Below are positions 54,680 through 59,051 of a DNA stretch of 59,051 nucleotides, piece after piece. Location of the stretch: assembly GCA_937901255.1 (NCBI GenBank), contig CALCHN010000073.1:1-59051 (forward strand), in the 5' to 3' direction. Position 1 is the stretch's first letter. Each line of letters starts with the position of its first letter. Made by a program: the position numbers and the translations under genes. The DNA is from an uncultured Flavobacteriales bacterium. GTDB taxonomy: Bacteria > Bacteroidota > Bacteroidia > Flavobacteriales_E > Vicingaceae. The notes under the pieces were generated by a model. The model saw only the letters and a program-made list of their open reading frames with translations. It was not told the DNA's origin and did no database searches.

Positions 54680-54702
54680 GTTTGTAGCTGCAAGCTACAA
54701 AC
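54680..54702. repeat. Perfect short hairpin
   Basis: GTTTGTAGCT-GCA-AGCTACAAAC has 10-bp perfect arms. Hairpins of this form are known as REP-like or IS200/IS605-end sequences, but no transposase is in view. Confidence 0.55.
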
Positions 54703-55126
54703 AGCAGTTTTTAGGAAAATTTCGAATATTCGAACTAAAAAATTGTAATTTACTCATGTAGGTTGCACCGTTAATTTATGGTTCTCAGGAACAAATTACT
54801 TCCATCAGTTCTAATTTTTCTATATTCAGAAGTTCTTAGAATTGTAGTACCATCAGAGGAATTGTTTTACCCGACCTAAGTAACTACCCACATTGCCCTC
54901 GCAAAACTTAGCTCGTACTTCTACAACTTAGGACGTACAGGGATAGCTTTATGCTACCCCTCACTTATTTTAATTCTATTTTTATTTTCTATCTATTCAT
55001 TATCAATAATTTAACCTCTTATTTTATCTAAAACAACATTTCTGAAATACTACCAAAAAAAATACCCTATACAACTGGTATAGAGTACTTCTTTAGTAAT
55101 ATATGTAACTTAACTTCTACTTATAT

Positions 55127-55205
55127 TTAAGCTAACTCGAAACGCTGTCCTTTACCTATCTCTACATTAAAGTTAACTTTTGTTTTTAATGCTTTAAACA
55201 CTCTT
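55127..55205 (-). pseudogene. Remnant resembling an XRE antitoxin C-terminus
   Basis: Out of frame with the reading frame that ends at 55194, the minus strand reads LLTTVLRVFKALKTKVNFNV then EIGKGQRFELA and stops at 55129-55127. This looks like the C-terminal strand of a HigA/XRE antitoxin. There is no start codon or helix-turn-helix in this frame. Confidence 0.4.
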
Positions 55206-55475
55206 AGAACTGTGGTTAATAAGTTGGGCTATGGCTTTGCTAATGTAGCTTGTGCCTATGTTTAGTTTTTCTGCTGTTTTTCTAATGAGCTTTTCTGTTT
55301 GGGTGTCGTTGTATAGGTCTAGGTTGTGGCGGATAGCTGTTCCTTTAAATTCTATTTTTATGGTTACTCGCAGTTTGTCTAAGCCTTCTATTCTTATTCC
55401 GCCTAACAGGGTAATGTGTAACTGCTCGTAGTTCCATGTAATGTATTCGGGGTTGTGCGTGTTTAATGTTTGCAT
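55194..55475 (-). CDS. Small protein resembling the N-terminus of Bacteroidota mobile-element primase-like proteins
   Basis: A 93-residue product: YITWNYEQLHITLLGGIRIE, GLDKLRVTIKIEF, RHNLDLYNDTQTEKLIRKTA, EKLNIGTSYISKAIAQLI. I recognise the RHNLDLYNDTQ..KLIRK style from larger proteins on Bacteroidota plasmids and transposons, some with toprim/primase parts, but this is memory rather than a search. The frame stops at the point where antitoxin-like codons begin in another frame, so it is probably a truncated gene. It has a good minus-strand promoter (TTTG at 55551-55548, 21 bp, TATATTTG at 55526-55519). Confidence 0.55.
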   Translation of the reverse strand: MQTLNTHNPEYITWNYEQLHITLLGGIRIEGLDKLRVTIKIEFKGTAIRHNLDLYNDTQTEKLIRKTAEKLNIGTSYISKAIAQLINHSSKSV

Positions 55476-55515
55476 TGAAATTTATTTTTTGCGTTATTCT
55501 GCATATTATTTGTAG

Positions 55516-55550
55516 TTGCAAATATATACTTATATGTATATTACTTGCAA
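55516..55550. promoter_or_regulatory. Palindromic operator and leftward promoter between 55475 and 55618
   Basis: TTGCAAATATATAC and GTATATTACTTGCAA are near-perfect inverted arms around TTATAT. The minus-strand promoter (TTTG at 55551-55548, TATATTTG at 55526-55519) coincides with the two arms, so binding here would shut off the leftward gene. The divergent XRE gene at 55618 is the natural candidate repressor. Confidence 0.65.
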
Positions 55551-55566
55551 ACATATTTTTATTTAA

Positions 55567-55597
55567 TTGCATTAAATCAAGCATATTATTACTTTTG
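55567..55597 (+). promoter_or_regulatory. Rightward promoter of XRE regulator 2
   Basis: TTG (55567-55569), a 20-bp spacer and TACTTTTG (55590-55597) match the phylum consensus; the ATG follows 20 bp later. Confidence 0.7.
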
Positions 55598-55617
55598 AGG
55601 TATATTTTTAAAGAAAA

Positions 55618-55983
55618 ATGAGCAAAACAGTTGATTTAATAGCTACCAACATTAAACGGTTAAGGGAACAAAAAAAGCTTTCTCAAAAAGAGGTGTGCGG
55701 TGTTTCGGGGATTCCTCAGGGGCAATACAGCCGTATTGAAAATGGTAAGGTGGAACCTGCTGTTTCTACTTTGGAGAAGTTGGCTAAGGTGTTTGAAGTG
55801 TCTATTGCTGCTTTTTTTAAATCAAATGATGTGGAGGAAGAGCTTAATTTACCGCTGATGGAAAAGATTAAAATTATTGATTCGCTTGGTAAGGAGGAAC
55901 AACAGGCTCTTTTTAAAATGATTGATTTGGCTATTGCTAATAAAAGAATGAAGGATAATTTACAAAATTTAATTGACCAATGA
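55618..55983 (+). CDS. XRE-family transcriptional regulator 2
   Basis: A 121-residue regulator. A Cro/C1-type helix-turn-helix fills residues 8-65: IATNIKRLREQKKLSQKEVC then GVSGIPQGQYSRIENGKVEP and LEKLAKVFEVSIAAFF. The second half (70-121) is a helical segment with DSLGKEEQQALFKMIDLAIA that probably dimerises, a common layout for small Bacteroidota XRE proteins. Its stop overlaps the start of the next gene by the ATGA arrangement (55980-55983), so the two are translated together. Confidence 0.9.
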   Translation: MSKTVDLIATNIKRLREQKKLSQKEVCGVSGIPQGQYSRIENGKVEPAVSTLEKLAKVFEVSIAAFFKSNDVEEELNLPLMEKIKIIDSLGKEEQQALFKMIDLAIANKRMKDNLQNLIDQ

Positions 55984-56321
55984 CAATACAACAACTTTTA
56001 CAGCATCTAAAAGATAATCTTGTTTCTTATTATCTGCATTACAACAATCCAGGTGTTATAGAGTTTACAATTGGCTTACCTAGTCAGGACAACATACATT
56101 TTGAACAGCTTAATGGTAATTCTATTCATATTACTGCTACTCTTAATAATCAAATTTATAAAACCTACAGTATTCCTTTTAATAGTCCTGAGTTCAATTT
56201 ACTACAAGAGGTTTACCAAATGTTGAGAGGAAAACTAATAAATGAAGCTTTTCGGGAACATCAAAAAACACAACATAAGGTTCTTCAAAATAATACTACC
56301 AGACTTATTACTCAACTTTAG
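55980..56321 (+). CDS. Hypothetical partner of XRE regulator 2
   Basis: A 113-residue protein of unknown family. The first 80 residues have alternating strands (NPGVIEFTIGLPSQDNIHFE, NSIHITATLNNQIYKTYSIP), followed by a charged helix (LLQEVYQMLRGKLINEAFRE). No export signal and no catalytic motif are visible. Its ATG overlaps the regulator's stop, indicating coupled translation. The iteron array begins 31 bp after its stop. It might be a toxin, a co-regulator or a partner in DNA binding; nothing in the sequence decides this. Confidence 0.65.
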   Translation: MTIQQLLQHLKDNLVSYYLHYNNPGVIEFTIGLPSQDNIHFEQLNGNSIHITATLNNQIYKTYSIPFNSPEFNLLQEVYQMLRGKLINEAFREHQKTQHKVLQNNTTRLITQL

Positions 56322-56351
56322 TATATTCTTTTGGTTATCTTAAATACAATT

Positions 56352-56665
56352 ATGGTAACATTTACAATGGTACATGGTAACTTTTACAATGGTACATGGT
56401 AACTTTTACAATGGTGGTGTTTTTATCAAAAAGCTTATAACTCCTAATACTTGTAACTTAGTGTTTGCCTAGTAGGTTGGTTAGAATTATGGTAACTTTT
56501 ACAATGGTTATGGTAACTTTTACAATGGTATATGGTAACTTTTACAATGGTGGTGTTTTTATCAAAAAACTTATAACTCCTAATACTTGTAACTTAGTAT
56601 TTGCTTAATAGGTTGGTTAGAATTATGGTAACTTTTACAATGGTACATGGTAACTTTTACAATGG
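56352..56665 (+). repeat. Iteron-like array: eight 19-bp repeats in duplicated 136-bp modules
   Basis: The unit ATGGTAACTTTTACAATGG (first copy has A for T at position 9) occurs at 56352, 56374, 56396, 56489, 56510, 56532, 56625 and 56647, all in one orientation. Within clusters the starts are 21-22 bp apart, about two helical turns. The three clusters (3, 3, 2 units) are separated by two 74-bp spacers (56415-56488 and 56551-56624) that differ at only 4 positions, all transitions. The array is therefore a tandem duplication of a module of about 136 bp. Confidence 0.93.
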
Positions 56666-56680
56666 GTATAGGCATAGCAT

Positions 56681-56709
56681 AAAAAAAGCGTAGAATTTTC
56701 TACGCTTTT
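56681..56709. terminator. Terminator at the end of the Rhs-linked gene pair
   Basis: AAAAGCGTAGAA (56684-56695) pairs with TTCTACGCTTTT (56698-56709), loop TT. An A run on the left gives a T tract on the minus strand, so it can stop the gene ending at 56734. Confidence 0.88.
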
Positions 56710-56733
56710 GGGATTTATTGATTTTGCAAAATA

Positions 56734-57444
56734 CTATCTTCTTAATTTATCTGCTTCATAAAATTCTCTTTTCTTGGGGGATAAGTAAGCAAAGCCGCCC
56801 TTAAATACAGGGAGTAAACTTTCGTCCTTCATTTTGTAGAGTAATTTTTCTGCAAAATGTTCTAATACTCCTTTCCCTTTACAATTTAAAACGGAAAGAT
56901 ATTTGTAATTTTTTAACTCAATTTTTATTAAAAAATTACCAAGAGATGCTAATAGAAATTGTGTTTCTCCCTGATTATCTATAAAATAAGGGAATAAATT
57001 TTGATTGTTTTTTAACTCAAAGCTCTTAATAATAAAATCATCAAGTTGATTATAATTTGCTTTTAAAAAACTATCTTGCTTAGTTTCATAATATAAATTG
57101 ATTTCTTTAAGCATTTTTTTTCGATAAACACTATCTTTATCCTCAATCAGATAAATATTAAAATCAAATTTTTTATAAACGTATGAAGTGCCCAGCATTG
57201 AAGACTCACAGGAGGTTGTTGCAATTTTTGACTTAACAAAAAAATGTTGAACCTTTATTGTATCCGAAAACAATTCGATATTCTTCTCTTTTTTATTACT
57301 ACACTTTAATATTCCCTCAGAAAGAAATATATTTTCTGAAAGTTGAAAAAAATTCTTTTTTAATGGATAGCTGTCTTGATTATATCCAAAAGAATATTGA
57401 ACAAATATTATTAATAGTGATATAAAAACAAATAATCGTTTCAT
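56734..57444 (-). CDS. Exported protein in the immunity position behind an Rhs tip
   Basis: A 236-residue protein with a Sec signal peptide (residues 1-20, LFVFISLLIIFVQYSFG) and no lipobox. The mature part is rich in Lys, Phe, Tyr and Asn with two Cys near the front (ILKCSNKK and TTSCESSM) and one later (LNCKGKGVL). No family is recognised. Its ATG shares a base with the stop of the Rhs gene (TAATG at 57446-57442), so the two are coupled. That is where cognate immunity genes of polymorphic toxins usually sit. If so, the toxin would act outside the cytoplasm. This is inference from position alone. Confidence 0.65.
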   Translation of the reverse strand: MKRLFVFISLLIIFVQYSFGYNQDSYPLKKNFFQLSENIFLSEGILKCSNKKEKNIELFSDTIKVQHFFVKSKIATTSCESSMLGTSYVYKKFDFNIYLIEDKDSVYRKKMLKEINLYYETKQDSFLKANYNQLDDFIIKSFELKNNQNLFPYFIDNQGETQFLLASLGNFLIKIELKNYKYLSVLNCKGKGVLEHFAEKLLYKMKDESLLPVFKGGFAYLSPKKREFYEADKLRR

Positions 57445-58814
57445 TATTTTCCAAAATCTCTTTGCCCATCAAAAGAACGTTCAAACTTAGTTTTATTCTT
57501 TATGTTTGGTGTGTAAATCAAGCGACCAACTTCAATAACTTTCCCATTTATTCTCTTAGTAAAAGGAATTTGTTTTGTATTTCCTACTCTAATAAAGTAC
57601 GACTTACGTTGTCCAAAAGAACCACCTTCAAGCCCAATAGCATCTAACTCTGCTCGTATATTATTTATATGTTCGACAGTTGGTCCTTTCTCTAAAGAAG
57701 CTAAATCTCCAAAAGTAGCTCTATAGTCAGAAGCTGGATGACTTGGGTCTAAATGTGGATTTCTAAAATGGTCTAATTCGTGAAAGAAAGTTAAGCCATA
57801 ACCTACCGTCAAAGGATTTAAGCCTATTCTACTGGCTTCTCCCATAAGCCTACTAATGTCTGAACTACCCAATCTAAAAGAGTTGGTGTTAATGTTTCCT
57901 CCAGATGTTTTACCACCTATCTTAACTTTAAAAACCCTATCATCTTCAATAGCTCCAATTAAGTCATTCCTAGCTGTAGAAGAGCCTTTGTCGGGATTTA
58001 AGCCTTTTCTAGTTCTATCATTGAGAATTAATTTTTTTCCTTTAAAGACTAAATCTAAGCCTGTTAGTGTTTCTAATTCATTTTTAAAAGCTTCCCTATC
58101 TTCTTTCTTTCCTTTAACTTTAACATCATCCCCTAACGGGTCGTTATTTGCGATTGGATTTCCGTCCATATAAGAATAAGGAGTTTGCCATGGAAAAGCA
58201 CTTGCTTTAGGGTCATTGCTCCACCATCTTAATAATCTAGTATCTCCTTCTCTCCAATAAGTAGTAAAATGGCTTCCTGTTACGCCTGTAATTTCATCAT
58301 CTTTTTCAGAACCTTGATTATATCCGTAGCGGTAACTATTACCGTTAAACGAACGACCCGGCATAGGAAATCCCCCCGGATAATGGTCAACCGCACTAAT
58401 TACGTCAGGTTCGTAATAATCAAAAATACCGTCAGGGGTGGTAGAAGTTTGATTGCCGTTACTGTCATATACTCCGTCATCCACTGGCAGCTTTCTGTCG
58501 GAGATGACTACATGAACGTTGCCTAAATGGTTGCTTAGCTCGTATTGTCGGTAGCCTATGTAGTGGCTATATTGGCTAGTGTTAGGCGGTGTGATAGCTA
58601 TCATTTCTACAGGAGCATTGTTGTTGCCTAAGCGGCTGCTTCCATAAATGTTGCGTTCGGTAAGGGTGTAGTGGTTGTCTTGGGTAACATCGTCTATGGT
58701 GTATTCGTAAATTGCCATTACGTTGCCTTGGGCATCGCGCACATAGTAGGTGCTTTTTTCCCAATCGGTTGGGATAGCGGGGTCAAAATTAATGGTGGTG
58801 CTGTTGGGTGTCAT
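57444..58814 (-). CDS. Rhs repeat-associated core with C-terminal HExxH domain (5' truncated)
   Basis: Residues 1-226 of this frame are the end of an Rhs protein: STYYVRDAQGNVMAIYEYTI, YELSNHLGNVHVVISDRK, then the core NDPKASAFPWQTPYSYMDGN...NNDPLGD. After the junction (about residue 230) comes a 226-residue tip with the zinc-protease motif HELDH at residues 345-349 (57782-57768) and VEHINNIRAELDA at 380-392, whose Glu could be a third ligand. The reading frame is open upstream of the ATG (GNRIAKHQYGN...) up to 58859, where an in-frame TGA stands. So the Rhs gene is cut short: the long N-terminal cage is absent. It is probably a silent tip cassette or a relic rather than a complete toxin. Confidence 0.85.
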   Translation of the reverse strand: MTPNSTTINFDPAIPTDWEKSTYYVRDAQGNVMAIYEYTIDDVTQDNHYTLTERNIYGSSRLGNNNAPVEMIAITPPNTSQYSHYIGYRQYELSNHLGNVHVVISDRKLPVDDGVYDSNGNQTSTTPDGIFDYYEPDVISAVDHYPGGFPMPGRSFNGNSYRYGYNQGSEKDDEITGVTGSHFTTYWREGDTRLLRWWSNDPKASAFPWQTPYSYMDGNPIANNDPLGDDVKVKGKKEDREAFKNELETLTGLDLVFKGKKLILNDRTRKGLNPDKGSSTARNDLIGAIEDDRVFKVKIGGKTSGGNINTNSFRLGSSDISRLMGEASRIGLNPLTVGYGLTFFHELDHFRNPHLDPSHPASDYRATFGDLASLEKGPTVEHINNIRAELDAIGLEGGSFGQRKSYFIRVGNTKQIPFTKRINGKVIEVGRLIYTPNIKNKTKFERSFDGQRDFGK

Positions 58815-58859
58815 GTTTCCGTATTGGTGTTTGGCAATTCTGTTTCCGTTGGCATTCCC

Positions 58860-58939
58860 TCAATGCTTCGGGATAAACTCCACCAAATATAAGATTTTTT
58901 GTAACAAAAAATAATTTTAAAACAAACTTATAAAATTGT
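58860..58939. other. Junction between the Rhs tip and the tRNA-Asp terminator
   Basis: The Rhs frame breaks at a TGA (58862-58860 on the minus strand). From about 58890 the sequence turns into an A/T-rich run (TTTTTTGTAACAAAAAATAA) with no relation to Rhs. This abrupt change marks the left edge of normal chromosome next to the tRNA. Confidence 0.55.
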
Positions 58940-58983
58940 AAAAAAAGCAAAACCCCTAAGGTATTGATACACCTTAGGGGTTT
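58940..58983 (-). terminator. Terminator of the tRNA-Asp gene
   Basis: AAACCCCTAAGGT (to 58962) pairs with ACCTTAGGGGTTT (58971-58983) around ATTGATAC. The A-rich run at 58940-58952 becomes a T tract on the minus strand. Confidence 0.88.
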
Positions 58984-59017
58984 CTGTAGTCTACAGCCAT
59001 GCAGACTATTTCTTTGT

Positions 59018-59051
59018 TGGCGGTCCGGACGGGACTCGAACCCGCGACCCC
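59018..59051 (-). tRNA. tRNA-Asp, 3' part (cut by the window edge)
   Basis: The minus strand reads GCGGGTTCGAGTCCCGT (T arm), then CCGGACC (acceptor, 59028-59022), discriminator G (59021) and an encoded CCA (59020-59018). The discriminator G and acceptor GGTCCGG point to tRNA-Asp, but the anticodon lies beyond the window. Confidence 0.85.

Larger units (their letters stand above)
54266..55193. other. Accessory non-coding region with regulatory palindromes and gene remnants
   Basis: This 928-bp stretch contains five TTACA..TGTAA palindromes (54280-54530), a perfect hairpin at 54680-54702 and a minus-strand open stretch at 54771-54863 that reads like a protein fragment (GTTILRTSEYRKIRTDGSNL) but has no start. 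A relatively GC-rich piece at 54870-54960 is unexplained, and antitoxin-like codons lie at 55127-55205. No intact gene is seen. Confidence 0.55.
56322..56733. other. Convergent intergenic gap filled by the repeat array
   Basis: The gap lies between two converging genes. It holds the eight-unit array (56352-56665) and a terminator (56681-56709) and no reading frame worth reporting. Confidence 0.75.

Noticed and set aside
56352..56665. CRISPR array
   Set aside because: Repeats are 19 bp, spaced 2-3 bp apart inside clusters, and the two longer spacers are nearly identical to each other; no cas genes are in view.
58582..58764. Overlapping frames within the Rhs core
   Set aside because: They are alternative frames of the Rhs coding sequence, which has a continuous and recognisable translation.

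Overview
The window reads as a chromosomal segment of an AT-rich member of the Bacteroidota, most likely a marine or environmental Flavobacteriales-type organism. The evidence is the short 288-residue primary sigma factor typical of the phylum, several -7 boxes of the form TAnnTTTG (often with TTTG about 20 bp upstream), a secreted esterase with a type IX secretion (T9SS) C-terminal sorting domain, a PorE-like TPR/PD40 protein, the N-terminally extended GAPDH, and a DUF1573 protein. Genus and species cannot be read from the sequence with confidence.

Layout. 1-2.4 kb: the 3' end of a gene made of exact 195-bp repeats, then a TPMT-type methyltransferase and a CaiB/BaiF CoA-transferase. 2.5-5.2 kb: a 135-bp dispersed palindromic element and three minus-strand genes (SRPBCC protein, small MscS channel, membrane coiled-coil protein). 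5.3-18.1 kb: mostly housekeeping genes on the minus strand (DUF1573, S41 protease, HEAT protein, GAPDH, sigma A, DUF4442, glycosyltransferase, a DUF4846 lipoprotein, a LecA-like exported protein, the PorE-like protein, an Nramp-related transporter). 18.2-24.7 kb: the T9SS esterase, pyruvate dehydrogenase E2 and E1-alpha, and an arsenic operon arsR-arsM-acr3 with a palindromic operator. 25-36.7 kb: Ppx/GppA, tRNA-Pro and tRNA-Arg, a YjjG-like phosphatase, ClpC, gyrA with a TPR protein, two universal stress proteins behind an FNR/CRP-like site, and a YdjM-like membrane hydrolase. 36.8-53.6 kb: the topoisomerase IV A subunit, a GT2, an AGCS transporter with a ComEA-like HhH protein, a PrcB-like lipoprotein, pdxJ, a CBS protein, a BamA/TamA-like outer-membrane protein, the run aspartate aminotransferase-mtaB-lgt, a 267-bp MITE-like element, and a bifunctional formimidoyltransferase-cyclodeaminase.

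53.7-59.05 kb is different: low coding density, two small XRE regulators each beside palindromes laid over their own or a divergent promoter, a truncated plasmid/primase-like reading frame, an array of eight 19-bp iteron-like repeats arranged in a duplicated 136-bp module, and the 3' tip of an Rhs polymorphic toxin gene with an HExxH protease-like domain, translationally coupled to an exported protein in the immunity position. This segment ends at a tRNA-Asp gene cut by the window edge. It looks like the decayed edge of an integrated element and is the best place to look for something new. No CRISPR array, complete insertion sequence or rRNA was seen.
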